This document shows, piece by piece, positions 32,185 through 41,967 of a stretch of DNA of 64,000 nucleotides; the stretch's first letter is position 1, and the number at the start of each line of letters is the position of its first letter. Made by a program: the position numbers and the translations under genes. Source of the stretch: Chloracidobacterium sp. (GTDB taxonomy: Bacteria; Acidobacteriota; Blastocatellia; Chloracidobacteriales; Chloracidobacteriaceae); contig JANWUV010000002.1 of the NCBI GenBank assembly GCA_025057975.1, positions 1 to 64,000 of the forward strand. The letters are read 5' to 3'. The notes beneath the pieces were generated by a model that made no database searches, was not told where the DNA came from, and was given only the letters and a program-made list of their open reading frames with translations.

Positions 32185-32283
32185 TCAAGGGAAGCCCGGC
32201 AGTGGGAGAGTAACCTGCACCCATCGCCGCCGCAACTTGAACGATAACGGCCCTATAACAACCCTGACCAAATTAGGGCTTAC

Positions 32284-34917
32284 TCACTGGTGTCTGACAA
32301 AGGACGGCGCTTTCGGTAGGCTCAGTAAGTTGGCAAAGACGCGGTATGCGCCAGGGACGCCGGCTGGCAACTGCCGAAACCATGCATAGCTGGTGTAAAT
32401 GTACCGCCCCCGACCGATGTCGGCGACCAACAACCCACCTGTGCGCGGCGGTTCACCCGGATCGTGCGCCGCCAGCAAGGGCGTATAACGCGCGTCGTAG
32501 GTTTCAAAATCGTAGAGCGACCGCTCCTGCACCCACCCGTCCCAATCGCTCGCCGTGATGCGGTTCGGGATATTGAACACCGGATGGTCGGGCTTCAAGA
32601 TCGTCACCGGCGCGTTCTCATCGGTCGTCCGCGTCACCCCGGAAGCCGGAAACGGCGGTAGCCTGCGCTGAAGGTAGTCGGGACGCTGATACTGGACGAT
32701 AAGCGTCCCACCTGCCCTGACGTAATCGAGCAAGCGCGCGTGTTCGGTGGCGAAGTCAGGGCGCGTCTGCGAAGCCCGCACGCCGACGACAATCACATCG
32801 AACTTCCGCAGATCACCCGCCGCCAGAGTCGCCTCGTCAAGCAACGTCACAGACAGCCCAAGACGCTCAATGGCCTGCGGGACAAGATCACCGCTTCCCA
32901 TGACATAGCCGACTTTGACCGACGCGACCTTGACATCCGTCACCACGACCTCGACTTCGGCCTTGGGGTATAACCGCCGCGTCCGAATGTGCGGATGGCT
33001 AATCGCTTGGACATCGCGGTCATAGGTTTTACCGTCGCTGGCGACCGACGCTGCAAGCTTGTACCGGCCGTCCGCCGTGGTGCGCGGTATTGTCACGTTG
33101 AACACAACGCTCTGCTTGCTTTTCGGCGGAAGCGTCACCGTCGCCGTCGGCGGCTCAACCCGCCATCCATCCGGCGCACGCAGTGTCAGGGTTCCCCCTC
33201 GGCTCTGCTGCGAATGGTTTGCCACTGTGACCGTGAGGCGCTTGGCGCGGCTTTCTGGCGCTCGGAACGCAAGCCACAACGATTCGGAAACCCGAACCGA
33301 TAGGGAAGGAACAACCTCAACCTCGTCGCATCGCTCCCCACGCACAGGATCCGCGAAGCAATGTTCAACCGGCTGGGTGAAGAGATACCTTCGACCGCGA
33401 ATGTTCAATGTGACGATAGCGCTGAGCCACGGGCGTGTCCGTGACACGTCAACCGGCTCGTTCGGCATCACGACCCGCACGCTTTCCCACGTTCCCGCCT
33501 CTATCCGCAACGGCTCAACTGTTGCGCCGGGATGGGACAGAAAACCGGACAAATAGCCGCTCAGCAGTGGCCGCCCCCAGTTGTCCACCGCCGCAGACTG
33601 TGCCACCGAGGTCGTTCCAATCCGCACCTTTTGGCTGATCGTCACTATGTCGCCTTCGGTGACAGTTTCAGCATCGGCCAGCGTCATCGCCCGAAAACCG
33701 GCCGCCAATAAGATGGCCTGTACGATCTGCGCCTTCTTAATCCGTAATGCGGAGGAAGGCGGCAGCGTGTCGCGTTTTGGGTTGAAAGCCCCTTCGCCGC
33801 TTGTGTCAACAACGACGGCTTCAGGGCCGTCAAGCGGTTTGCCGTCGAGCGCCAGTCCGCACTGAACAAGCCGTTCGTAGGCTGTGGTCAGGATCGCTAA
33901 GGTTTCGTCCAGCGAGCAGGCTTCCGCAAGCAAGCGATTGGTCATGGCTTGTACGTCGTCCATCGCGCGCCGCGCGTCATCTGGCGCAGTATCCGGCAAA
34001 AGGCTCCGCAGACTCGTATCCAAACCATCAAACAACGAAGTTTCGGTTTGCGGATTGGTTGGTACGCGGCTTTCCACCAGCTTGACGCCGGAAAAGCGCT
34101 CGCCGTCGGGTTCGAGCGCGCCCATTTCTTGCGATTTGTGCTGGCTGCGCCCTTCCATGGCGATTTGAAAGTAGGTGCGGCCCAAAACGGGGTCGTACAC
34201 GCCAGTTGGTAGGCTCAGCGTCGGATTGGTGTTTTCCGGCGGTGCGACATCTGCACTGACATACAACTTTTTCGCTTGCCAAGCCGGACCAAGTTCGGGA
34301 CGCCAGCTTGGGTCGGCGGCTTTCGCAAAGGCGATGGGTGTCAGATAGCCGCAGTACTGATGATGCCCGTGGCCGTCGCGCGGCGTACCACCCCAGCGCG
34401 CTACGATGACTAGTGGCTTAAACTCGCGGATAACGCGCACGATGTCGCTCAGAACGGCGTCACGACCGTGCAGCGCGTCCCACTTGGCTTCGGTTTCCTT
34501 GAGCGTCTTGCTAAAGCCGAAGTCGAAAGCGCGAGTGAAAAACTGCTCGCCGCCGTCAATGGCGCGCGCTTCAGCCAGTTCTTCAGTGCGAATCAGACCC
34601 AGCGCCGCGCCTTGCTCCGGACCCAGAATGTTTTGTCCGCCCTCGCCGCGTGTGAGCGACAGGTACGCCACCCGCGCCCCGTCGCCGCGCGCCAGTCGAG
34701 CGATGAGCGCGGAGTCTTCATCGTCGGGATGCGCGCCGATGTGTAGAACGCTCGCCGTCGTCGGCAGCCGCCGGAGTTGAAGCCGCAATCCCGTCAAGCC
34801 CCGGTCATATCGGCTGCGCGCCTGCGTTTGCAGTGTAAGCAATCGTTCCTTGGCTTTGGGCGCGCCCGGCGCGATGAACAGCGCCGAAAGCAAAGCGATG
34901 AGTAGTCGCTTGAGCAT
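32284..34917 (-). CDS. Large PIG-L/LmbE-family deacetylase, exported
   Basis: 877 residues with a short signal peptide (LLIALLSALFIAPGAP). The LmbE zinc motif is VLHIGAHPDDEDSALIA, followed by YLSLTRGEGGQNILG, RTEELAEARAIDGGE and the distal His region RDGHGHHQYCG. The C-terminal half (about residues 400-870) contains Ig-like repeats (LTVTVANHSQQSRGG, VVFNVTIPR) and an end domain with FDVIVVGVRASQ and GGTLIVQYQRPDY that resembles ThuA/amidotransferase-like folds. Long bacterial members act on N-acetylated sugars outside the cytoplasm; the substrate is not known. It precedes recO's end by 21 bases on the same strand order (recO upstream). Confidence 0.88.
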   Translation of the reverse strand: MLKRLLIALLSALFIAPGAPKAKERLLTLQTQARSRYDRGLTGLRLQLRRLPTTASVLHIGAHPDDEDSALIARLARGDGARVAYLSLTRGEGGQNILGPEQGAALGLIRTEELAEARAIDGGEQFFTRAFDFGFSKTLKETEAKWDALHGRDAVLSDIVRVIREFKPLVIVARWGGTPRDGHGHHQYCGYLTPIAFAKAADPSWRPELGPAWQAKKLYVSADVAPPENTNPTLSLPTGVYDPVLGRTYFQIAMEGRSQHKSQEMGALEPDGERFSGVKLVESRVPTNPQTETSLFDGLDTSLRSLLPDTAPDDARRAMDDVQAMTNRLLAEACSLDETLAILTTAYERLVQCGLALDGKPLDGPEAVVVDTSGEGAFNPKRDTLPPSSALRIKKAQIVQAILLAAGFRAMTLADAETVTEGDIVTISQKVRIGTTSVAQSAAVDNWGRPLLSGYLSGFLSHPGATVEPLRIEAGTWESVRVVMPNEPVDVSRTRPWLSAIVTLNIRGRRYLFTQPVEHCFADPVRGERCDEVEVVPSLSVRVSESLWLAFRAPESRAKRLTVTVANHSQQSRGGTLTLRAPDGWRVEPPTATVTLPPKSKQSVVFNVTIPRTTADGRYKLAASVASDGKTYDRDVQAISHPHIRTRRLYPKAEVEVVVTDVKVASVKVGYVMGSGDLVPQAIERLGLSVTLLDEATLAAGDLRKFDVIVVGVRASQTRPDFATEHARLLDYVRAGGTLIVQYQRPDYLQRRLPPFPASGVTRTTDENAPVTILKPDHPVFNIPNRITASDWDGWVQERSLYDFETYDARYTPLLAAHDPGEPPRTGGLLVADIGRGRYIYTSYAWFRQLPAGVPGAYRVFANLLSLPKAPSFVRHQ

Positions 34918-34938
34918 TGCACCTCCGACGATGTCTGT

Positions 34939-35730
34939 TCATACGGGTGGTTCTGCACGCAGCCGCCGCCAAACGGCGTAGCTTTTCAGCGGGCGTTCAA
35001 TCGCTGCTTGCAGAAGGCGCTGATTGACTTCAGCCACCTCATCCAGTACGGCCGGTGCCGGGGTTTGCGCCAGGAACTCATCCGGCACAAGGCGCTGAAT
35101 CGCCGCATAAGCGCCGCGCGTGAGCGGGCCAAGCCACCGTCCGACGGGCAGGCATGACTGACAGCCGGGCGTCCCATCCGCCGCCAGCCGCGCTGTCTCT
35201 CCAGCGCCGAACGCCGCACCGCACAGGGCGCACTGCTTCCAGGTTGGAAGAAAGCCGGCCAGACGCAGCAGCCACGTCTCAACATAAACTGTCAGCGCTG
35301 GTTGTATGCGCCAAGCTTCGGCGACGCTGAGCGCCAGTCGGCGTTCAATAGCTTCACAGCCGACAGCCAACAGCCGGTAGACTGGATCATTTGCTTGGTG
35401 CGGCGGGAAGAGTTCACAAACCAGCTCGGCCCAGTAGCCCAGCATCGCCACAGCAGCCGGGTCGGCTGCGGCGGCGAAGCGCGTCCGCTTCACGTCGCAA
35501 CTCGTCAACTGCGCCAACTCACGCCCTTCGCGTTCACGATAGGCGACGGCGACTTCGGAAAGCAGCTCAAACGCCGCGCCATACTTGCTTCTGGCGCTGC
35601 GTGCGCCGTGCGCAACCGCCCGAATCAAGCCGTCCGTGCGGGTAAACAGCACGACGATCTTGTGCGCCTCGGCATAGTCATAGGCGCGCAGCACGAAAGC
35701 GTCGCCGCTGCGCAGAGTCGTGGTCGACAT
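34939..35730 (-). CDS. recO: DNA repair protein RecO
   Basis: 263 residues, normal length. An OB-fold N-terminus shows FVLRAYDYAEAHKIVVLFTR, DGLIRAVAHGARSARSKYGA and LLSEVAVAYRERE. A helical core follows with the zinc-finger cysteines CALCGAAF and CQSCLPV at residues ~165-195. RecO loads RecA on SSB-coated DNA together with RecR in recombinational repair. It is upstream of the PIG-L gene on the minus strand (21-base gap) and divergent from the MDR reductase gene. Confidence 0.92.
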   Translation of the reverse strand: MSTTTLRSGDAFVLRAYDYAEAHKIVVLFTRTDGLIRAVAHGARSARSKYGAAFELLSEVAVAYREREGRELAQLTSCDVKRTRFAAAADPAAVAMLGYWAELVCELFPPHQANDPVYRLLAVGCEAIERRLALSVAEAWRIQPALTVYVETWLLRLAGFLPTWKQCALCGAAFGAGETARLAADGTPGCQSCLPVGRWLGPLTRGAYAAIQRLVPDEFLAQTPAPAVLDEVAEVNQRLLQAAIERPLKSYAVWRRLRAEPPV

Positions 35731-35817
35731 AACAGGCTTGCAGTCTCAACAAAATCGAGCATGCTTGCGGCGGCGTGGAAACGCGCGGCATTTCACGAAA
35801 GGATGTTTTTCGAGCAC

Positions 35818-36834
35818 ATGGCCGAATACATCAACCGCCAGTGGCGACTAGCCGCCCGTCCGGTAGGGAATTTCAAAGACACCGACTTTACCTGGCATGA
35901 AGAACCGGTTCCGGCCCTCGCCGACGGGCAGGTGCTTGTGCGCAACATTTATCTATCACTTGACCCAACCAATCGCATCTGGGCGGCGCAGGATTCCTAC
36001 TTGCCGGCCGTCCCGCTCGGCGATGTGATGCGCGGCGTGGCGATTGGCGTCGTCGAGGCGTCCCGCACGGACGCCCTTCCGGTCGGCGCGTTTGTGCAGG
36101 GCCTGCTTGGCTGGCAACTGTACTACGTCGGCGACGGCAAAGGGCTGACGCCGATTGTCAAAATTCCGGGTCACTCGCTGCTGCTTTACCACGGCGTCCT
36201 TGGCGCGATTGGACTGACGGCATACTTCGGCTTGCTCGACATTGGGCGTCCAAAAGTAGGTGAGACGCTAGTTGTGTCGGCGGCGGCCGGCGCTGTTGGC
36301 TCGCTGGTCGGCCAAATCGGCAAGATCCAAGGCTGCCGTGTTGTCGGCATTGCCGGCGGCCCAGAAAAATGCCGGTGGATTGTTGAAGATCTCGGCTTTG
36401 ACGCAGCGATTGATTATAAAAACGAAAACGTTGGCGAGGCGCTGGCCCGACATTGCCCGGCAGGGATTGACGTGTACTTCGACAATGTCGGCGGCGCGAT
36501 ACTCGATGCGGCGCTGGCGCGCATGAACAACTTCGGGCGCGTCGTCGCCTGCGGGGCGATTTCCCAGTACACCGCCGACCGGCCGCCGACTGGACCGGCC
36601 AACTTTCTGTTGGTGATCAGCAAACGCCTACGGATCGAGGGCTTCATTGTGCTGGATTATCTGCCGCGCGCTCAGGAAGCGATGCCGCGTCTGTTGGAAT
36701 GGGTCACAGAAGGCCGCCTCAAATACCGGCTGGACGTTGTCGAAGGGCTGGAAAACGCACCGCGGGCGGTGCGCAAGCTCTTTGACGGCTCGAACACAGG
36801 CAAGCTGGTTGTCAAGGTTTCCGAAGAACCATGA
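35818..36834 (+). CDS. MDR-superfamily NADP-dependent oxidoreductase (CurA/LTB4DH-like)
   Basis: 338 residues from the ATG at 35818; ATGs at 35803 and 35761 are possible. The open frame runs further upstream, but that part overlaps recO antisense and is not family-like. It begins with the group's NRQWRLAARPVGNFKDTDF, has YLSLDPTNRIWAAQDSY, a Rossmann motif VSAAAGAVGSLVGQIGKIQG, and VYFDNVGGAILDAALARMN with NFGRVVACGAISQY. It lacks zinc ligands, as expected for double-bond reductases of this group. It reduces alpha,beta-unsaturated carbonyls with NADPH; the in vivo substrate is unknown. lpxB follows 41 bases later. Confidence 0.9.
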   Translation: MAEYINRQWRLAARPVGNFKDTDFTWHEEPVPALADGQVLVRNIYLSLDPTNRIWAAQDSYLPAVPLGDVMRGVAIGVVEASRTDALPVGAFVQGLLGWQLYYVGDGKGLTPIVKIPGHSLLLYHGVLGAIGLTAYFGLLDIGRPKVGETLVVSAAAGAVGSLVGQIGKIQGCRVVGIAGGPEKCRWIVEDLGFDAAIDYKNENVGEALARHCPAGIDVYFDNVGGAILDAALARMNNFGRVVACGAISQYTADRPPTGPANFLLVISKRLRIEGFIVLDYLPRAQEAMPRLLEWVTEGRLKYRLDVVEGLENAPRAVRKLFDGSNTGKLVVKVSEEP

Positions 36835-36875
36835 CGCGAGAACCATGACGCGCCCCGGACTTTTATAAACACGCC

Positions 36876-38048
36876 GTGACCCGCTCGATTTTCATCGTCG
36901 CCGGTGAAGCGTCAGGCGACGCCCACGCTGCCGAGCTTGTCCGTGAACTTCAGCGACTGGCGACACAGGACGGCGGGGCGGCTTTGCGTTTTTGGGGGAT
37001 GGGCGGGGCGGCGATGGCTGCGGCCGGGGTCGCACCGCTGACGCGCATGGAAGCCGTGAGCGTCATTGGCATCGTCGAGGTGCTCCGCCATTTGCCGACG
37101 ATCCGGCGTGTATTTCACGCTTTGGTGGCGGATGTGGAACGTGAGCGGCCTGACCTGGCAATTCTAGTGGACTTCCCCGACTTCAACCTTCGTCTGGCTA
37201 AGCAGCTTGCACGGCACGGCGTTCCGGTCGTCTGGTACATTAGCCCGCAGGTGTGGGCTTGGCGTAGTGGTCGCGTCAAAACGCTCAAACGGCTAGTGAC
37301 GCAAATGCTGGTGCTGTTTCCGTTTGAAGTAGACTTCTACGCGCAGCGCGGCATGGCGGTGACGTTTGTTGGTCATCCGCTGCTTGATCGCGTCCCCCGC
37401 TTTTCAGACGCCGAGAAGCTGATCCTAAGAGAACGATTGGGCTGGCCCCCCGACGGGCGGATTGTCGCGCTGTTGCCGGGAAGCCGGCGGTCGGAACTGC
37501 GGCACTACCTGCCGCCAATGTTAGCGGCGGCGGAGCGGCTGGCGCACACTGATAAGGCGCTTCACTTTGTCATTCCTCGTGCGCCGTCATTGGACGAAGC
37601 CCATTTCACACCTTTTATGCAGAAGGCTGCCGTCCCCATCCGGCTGACGCACCAGGCGTTTTATGAAACGCTGGCGGTCGCTGACGCCGCCGTGGTCGCT
37701 TCGGGTACGGCGACGTTAGAAGCAGCGCTCATCGGGACGCCAATGGTGATTGTCGGGAAGGTTGCGCCGCTGACGGCGGCTTATCTGCGGCGCTTTGCGC
37801 CGTTGGCCTACGTAGGGCTTGTCAACTACGTGATGGGTGAAGTCGCCGTCCCGGAACTGCTTCAGGAACAAGTCACCGGCGACAACATTGCACAGCGACT
37901 CCAGCGACTTTTGACGGATGAAACCGAGCGTGAACGGCTGCAAACGGTGTACGCCGCCGTTCGTGCTCGACTTGGCGAGCGAGGCGCGTCGGCGCGGGCG
38001 GCGCAGGCCGTATGGCGGCTTATCTCGCCTAAAGATGTTTCCGCGTAG
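36876..38048 (+). CDS. lpxB: Lipid-A-disaccharide synthase
   Basis: 390 residues from a GTG at 36876. GT19-family motifs are FIVAGEASGDAHAAELVREL, RFWGMGGAAMAAAGV, ILVDFPDFNLRLAKQLARHG, VVWYISPQVWAWRSGRVK, MAVTFVGHPLLDRVP, LLPGSRRSELRHYLPPM and ADAAVVASGTATLEAALIGTPMV. It condenses UDP-2,3-diacylglucosamine with lipid X in lipid A synthesis, showing that the organism has a lipopolysaccharide-type outer membrane. No other lpx gene is next to it. Confidence 0.96.
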   Translation: MTRSIFIVAGEASGDAHAAELVRELQRLATQDGGAALRFWGMGGAAMAAAGVAPLTRMEAVSVIGIVEVLRHLPTIRRVFHALVADVERERPDLAILVDFPDFNLRLAKQLARHGVPVVWYISPQVWAWRSGRVKTLKRLVTQMLVLFPFEVDFYAQRGMAVTFVGHPLLDRVPRFSDAEKLILRERLGWPPDGRIVALLPGSRRSELRHYLPPMLAAAERLAHTDKALHFVIPRAPSLDEAHFTPFMQKAAVPIRLTHQAFYETLAVADAAVVASGTATLEAALIGTPMVIVGKVAPLTAAYLRRFAPLAYVGLVNYVMGEVAVPELLQEQVTGDNIAQRLQRLLTDETERERLQTVYAAVRARLGERGASARAAQAVWRLISPKDVSA

Positions 38049-38273
38049 GTGGCGTGACGCCCTAGTGTGAACTGTGTCAACGATTGGCATGCGGCATGGT
38101 TACGCTGCCTACCAAATGGTGGGTCAGCGCCGCCACATGCTCTCGTAAAGTGTGTCAGAGCGGTCTCTGAGAAGTGTGACGACAAAGCGCTGGACGCACT
38201 GGCGTGTAGCATGGTTGTTCCCCACAGATGGGTGACGCCGCCTGCGCACCCTAACATCGGAGGCACGCCTGCA

Positions 38274-39107
38274 ATGTCCACACCATTGACCGCGACCCTG
38301 CCCCGCTTGATGACCTTCGAGGAGTTCTTAGACTACGGCGAACCCGGCGTGCGTATGAACTCGTCGAAGGTGGCCCCGTCGAGATGCCCCAACCGAACAA
38401 ACGCCACCAGTGGATTGTTTTGAGTTTGGCTGTGCGCCTGATGCGCTGGATCAGCGAGCGGCGACTGCCGTACGCGGTGACGCGGCTGGGGGGGCAAATC
38501 AGCGAGTACATGGTGCGGATTCCCGACTTGGTGGTGTGTCGGCGGGAGGACGCGGCGGTGAAGGAGGGAGAGGAAGAAGCCGGGGTGCTGCGGGTGGGGG
38601 CACCGGTGGTGTTGGTCGTGGAGGTGGTGAGTGAGAACTGGCGAACGACTACAGGGAGAAGCGGGCGGCGTACGCGCGGCGGGGTGTCGAGGTGTATGGG
38701 GTGGTGGATTGGCGGCGGCGGTGCTTAGTGATGTGTCGGGGCCGGATACAGCGGCGGGGCGGTACGTGGAGGAGAAAACCTACCAAGAGGGTGAGGAGGT
38801 GGTGCTGGGTGAGGTGGGCGGGTGTGTGATGGGGTGAGTGAGGTGTTGGGCGGGGCGTTTGGGGCGGATTTGTTGCAGGCGGACATCGAGCGGCTGTTGG
38901 CGGCGGCGGTCGGCAAAGGAGGCGGCGGAGGCGCAGGCAAAGGAAGCCGCGGCGTGGGCGGAAGCGGAGCGCGCTGCGAAAGAAGCGGAGCGGCAAGCCA
39001 AGCTCGAAGCGGAAGCCCGCGCCGCGGCTGAGCGGCAAGCGAAGGAAGCTTTGCTGGCCGAACTGAACCGTTTGCGCGCCCAGTTAGGGCTGCCGCTGGA
39101 AGCGTAG
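38274..39107 (+). pseudogene. Uma2-family gene, broken by frameshifts
   Basis: Starting at the ATG at 38274, LPRLMTFEEFLDYGEPGVR is a typical Uma2 start. The frame changes near 38350 to give YELVEGGPVEMPQPNKRHQW and ISEYMVRIPDLVVCRRED, again near 38640 to give DYREKRAAYARRGVEVYGVVD, and again near 38850-38900 to give AKEAAEAQAKEAAAWAEAER and the coiled-coil end LNRLRAQLGLPLEA before the stop at 39107. At least three frame changes are needed, so no full product is made. The tail resembles those of the copies at 1-459 and 26308-27108. Confidence 0.88.
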
Positions 39108-39272
39108 TACGCGATGGGCGCACGCGCCGTGCTGTCTGTTGGCCTGTATTCAGGCCCGATTGGAGCGGTTCCTCGCGCAATTTTCACGTAAGTTGAAGCA
39201 GTGTGGGCGCGACTGTATCAACGGCTTGACGCGGCTTCGGCCAAGTATTGCTACATTGCGGCGGAAAGCAAA

Positions 39273-40061
39273 CTAGTGAATGTGGGTGTCGGCTCCGCCG
39301 GCATCGTCAAGACTGATTTCAATTGGCGGGCTGCCGCCAGAGCGTTCTTCGTCCAGTTCGCGCAAAATGTCCAGAATAAGGCTCGTATTGCTGGTCGTCT
39401 GAATATTCTGTTTGTACTCAACAGCGGACTTCTCAACTTCAAAGTAGCCGGTGGTCAGTTCAGCGAATCGTTTCAGAGCCGGGATGCCGCGCAGCAGGTC
39501 GGTTGAGGCGTCAGCGATCAAGCCGTCATTGAAGTAAATCCTACCCATTAGACCCGGCGACTGGATTGAAAGGTAGCCTGTAATGCGGCTGTTCTCAATG
39601 ATTTGAATGATATCGAACAAGCTGAAACAGCTCAGGTCCCCGGTCAGCAACGCTCGACTTCGCGTTGGTGCATAGTAACTTGACGCCGCCAAATTTTGCG
39701 GCATCGGCGGGGACGCGCCGAGGGAGCGCGGCTGACGCTCAATGTTTTTGAGCGCGTTCAAACGTGAGGTAATCGAAAGTTGCGGGTTGAGCCGCTTAGC
39801 ATTCAGCAACGCCGAGTTGGCTTGTTCCAACTTACCAGCCTCGATGTACAAACTCGACAAAGACAACAAATGTTCAATCGCCTTCTGCCGCCACCCCTGC
39901 TCGATGGCGATGCTGCATGCACGCTCTCGGAGCTCAATATTTTTGGGGGACACGCCAATCGCCGTTTCTAGTAAGGCAAGCGCGCGGTCGAACATGCGAT
40001 ATTTGGTCAGCAGCTCGACATCCACCAAAACCTCTTTGACGTCGGCCAGATTCGTTGGCAT
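39273..40061 (-). CDS. DUF4388 (PATAN-like) protein with N-terminal TPR-like helices
   Basis: 262 residues. The first ~110 residues are helical and tetratricopeptide-like (LLTKYRMFDRALALLETAIG, KAIEHLLSLSSLYIEAGKLE). Residues ~135-235 match the DUF4388 pattern: ALLTGDLSCFSLFDIIQIIE, TGYLSIQSPGLMGRIYFNDG, LIADASTDLLRGIPALKRF, FEVEKSAVEY. This domain is common in Acidobacteria, Myxococcus and cyanobacterial response regulators (PATAN), where it mediates regulatory protein contacts. No receiver or DNA-binding domain is present. A role in gene or motility regulation is only inference. Confidence 0.75.
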   Translation of the reverse strand: MPTNLADVKEVLVDVELLTKYRMFDRALALLETAIGVSPKNIELRERACSIAIEQGWRQKAIEHLLSLSSLYIEAGKLEQANSALLNAKRLNPQLSITSRLNALKNIERQPRSLGASPPMPQNLAASSYYAPTRSRALLTGDLSCFSLFDIIQIIENSRITGYLSIQSPGLMGRIYFNDGLIADASTDLLRGIPALKRFAELTTGYFEVEKSAVEYKQNIQTTSNTSLILDILRELDEERSGGSPPIEISLDDAGGADTHIH

Positions 40062-40150
40062 GCTTTCTCCTCGTGTTGTAACGTTTCCCAGAAACCAGTC
40101 CCAAAGTGCAGTGGAGCAACGTAAGGGGCGGGGCTTTCCTCACCAGCGCT

Positions 40151-40492
40151 TCAGCCTGACGCCTTTGGTTCACAACTCTGCCGAACCCAGGCGGCATAGG
40201 CCGGAAACACCGCACCGGCAGCGATGGCTAGAATTTCTGGTGTATCGTAGGTATGGTGTGTTCGAATACAGGCTTCTAAAGCTGGGTAGCGTGCCGCCGT
40301 GGTTTTTATCACCAGAAGGCACTCGGCGTCTTCACGCTCCGCTCCCTCCCAAACGTAGATGGAAGTCACGCCGGGGACAATGTTCACGCACGCCGCACAG
40401 CCTTCCCGTACCACCGCCTGCGCCAGCGCCCGCGCCGACTCAACGGTATCCGTCGTGACGAAAACAACCCAGATGTCTGCCGTATGAGACAC
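40151..40492 (-). CDS. cutA: Divalent-cation tolerance protein CutA
   Basis: 113 residues, the normal length for this trimeric ferredoxin-like protein. Motifs are WVVFVTTDTVESARALAQAV, REGCAACVNIVPGVTSIYVWEG, ECLLVIKTTAARYPALEACI and HTYDTPEILAIAAGAVFPAYAAWV. CutA homologues bind copper and other divalent metals; their physiological role is debated. It sits between the DUF4388 gene and holA on the minus strand with gaps of about 90-110 bases. Confidence 0.93.
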   Translation of the reverse strand: MSHTADIWVVFVTTDTVESARALAQAVVREGCAACVNIVPGVTSIYVWEGAEREDAECLLVIKTTAARYPALEACIRTHHTYDTPEILAIAAGAVFPAYAAWVRQSCEPKASG

Positions 40493-40602
40493 GCAGCGCT
40501 CCGCTTTAGGGTTTGATGGTTGTTATCACTTCCAATGACGCAGGCGATTGTAGCAGACCGAACTGGATTATCACAGCCTCAATTTACCGAAAAAAAGTTC
40601 GG

Positions 40603-41619
40603 CTAACTTGGCGAAACCACGCTGTGCCCCACCAACGTCTCACAAAGGAAGATTTCTAGCAGCAAGCGAGGCGTCGCCCGTCCGCGCTTGAGGTCGTCAT
40701 CCACCGCTTGCAAACGGATCAGCGCCCTTCGTAAGTGGGTGACGGACTGTTTGCGAACGGCCCCAAGAAAAGCATTCAATCGGTGGGGCGGCATCCGCAG
40801 TTCGCGGAGTAACGCTTCGCGCGGGGTGTCGGCAGCCATCAAATCGCAGGCCGTCAGCATTTGTCGCAGCTGCCAGCCTAGCAGCCCAACTAACGCCGTC
40901 GGTTCTTCGCCACGGTCAAGCAGCCGATGCAACGTCCGCAGGGCGCGCGCTGCATCCCTCTGCCAGAGCGCTTCGCCCAAAGCGAAGTTATCCTCCTGCG
41001 CCGAGCGTACCACAAGCGACTCTGCGGCCTCTGGGGTCAGGCGGCCGCCCTGACCAGCGTAGTTCATCAGCTTTTCCATTTCCTGCGTCAAACGCGCCAA
41101 GTCGCAACCGACGGCTCCAATCAGCACGCTCAACGTCGCCGCCGCCGGCTCAAAGCCTTGTTGGCGGGCGTAAGCTGTGATCCACTGGCGCACTTCTTCC
41201 GGCGTCAGGGCGGCACAGTCAATTAGCGTCGCCGTCTTGAGCAGCACCGTCGTCACCGTCCGGCGCTTATCCAGCGCATCTACCTGAAACACAAGTGTTG
41301 TTGTCGGCGTCGGACGGCGTACGTAGTCCTTTAGCAGTTCCACTTCCGCGTCAGTCAGTTTGTCAAAGTTCCGCACTACGACCAAGCGGCGGGCTGGCGG
41401 CAGCGGCGTCTCACGCGCGACCGCCAAAACCCGGCTCAGGGTTTCTTGCCCAACGTCATGCTCGGAATAATTAAATGGCCGGAGACTCGCCTCTGGAATC
41501 GCCCGCTGCAGCAGCGCCTGCAGGCAAGCGCGCTGAAGATAGCCGTCTTCACCCGTGAGCACATACAGCGTCTCTGGCGCTGTCGTCGGCGCAAGCTGTA
41601 GGAACTCCGTCGCCTTCAT
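40603..41619 (-). CDS. holA: DNA polymerase III subunit delta
   Basis: 338 residues from the ATG at 41619, whose first base is the last base of the upstream stop codon (TGATG), so translation is probably coupled. HolA features include LYVLTGEDGYLQRACLQALL, LVVVRNFDKLTDAEVELLKDYV, VFQVDALDKRRTVTTVLLKT, AAATLSVLIGAVGCDLARLTQE and LHRLLDRGEEPTALVGLLGWQ. Delta opens the sliding clamp during clamp loading. It is the third gene of a hemD - small protein - holA unit. Confidence 0.92.
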   Translation of the reverse strand: MKATEFLQLAPTTAPETLYVLTGEDGYLQRACLQALLQRAIPEASLRPFNYSEHDVGQETLSRVLAVARETPLPPARRLVVVRNFDKLTDAEVELLKDYVRRPTPTTTLVFQVDALDKRRTVTTVLLKTATLIDCAALTPEEVRQWITAYARQQGFEPAAATLSVLIGAVGCDLARLTQEMEKLMNYAGQGGRLTPEAAESLVVRSAQEDNFALGEALWQRDAARALRTLHRLLDRGEEPTALVGLLGWQLRQMLTACDLMAADTPREALLRELRMPPHRLNAFLGAVRKQSVTHLRRALIRLQAVDDDLKRGRATPRLLLEIFLCETLVGHSVVSPS

Positions 41620-41948
41620 CAAATCGAGGCTAGCACCCGCACTAAGGCGGCGCTGGTTGAACAATCCGGTATAAGAACATCAATGGCGACCACCTCGCCG
41701 CCCTGAATCGCCTTGACACCGGCAGCCACCACTTCCTCACGTAACAGTGTTCCAAAGCGATCGTGGACGGTGAAGTATAGGTAGGGCGTCTGCAAGCGCG
41801 TCAGGCCGGTGTTGACAACCGTTCCCGTAATGCGCACGTCGCCGGATTCAAGCCGCTGAGCGAAGCAGGTCTCCACCCGCACGGCGTAGTTGGGAACGTT
41901 GAGCACATCCGTTTCAAGGTCTTGTTCAAGCAGGAGCGGCGTCGGCAT
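41619..41948 (-). CDS. Small protein with a single beta-sandwich (FxLYD-like) domain
   Basis: 109 residues from the ATG at 41948, with AAGGGAGA upstream; a frame opening at 42071 would overlap hemD and is less likely. The sequence GDVRITGTVVNTGLTRLQTP, YLYFTVHDRFGTLLREE and GGEVVAIDVLIPDCSTSA resembles FxLYD-type beta-sandwich domains, which describe how paired residues alter with tissue, length and context in secreted or anchored proteins, but no signal peptide is visible. It lies between hemD (19-base gap) and holA (one-base overlap). Its function is unknown. Confidence 0.65.
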   Translation of the reverse strand: MPTPLLLEQDLETDVLNVPNYAVRVETCFAQRLESGDVRITGTVVNTGLTRLQTPYLYFTVHDRFGTLLREEVVAAGVKAIQGGEVVAIDVLIPDCSTSAALVRVLASI

Positions 41949-41967
41949 TGCAAAAGTCTCCCTTATG

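Noticed and set aside
35302-35817. An upstream extension of the MDR reductase by 172 codons
   Set aside because: It runs antisense through recO and has no match to the reductase family; the family start lies at about 35818.
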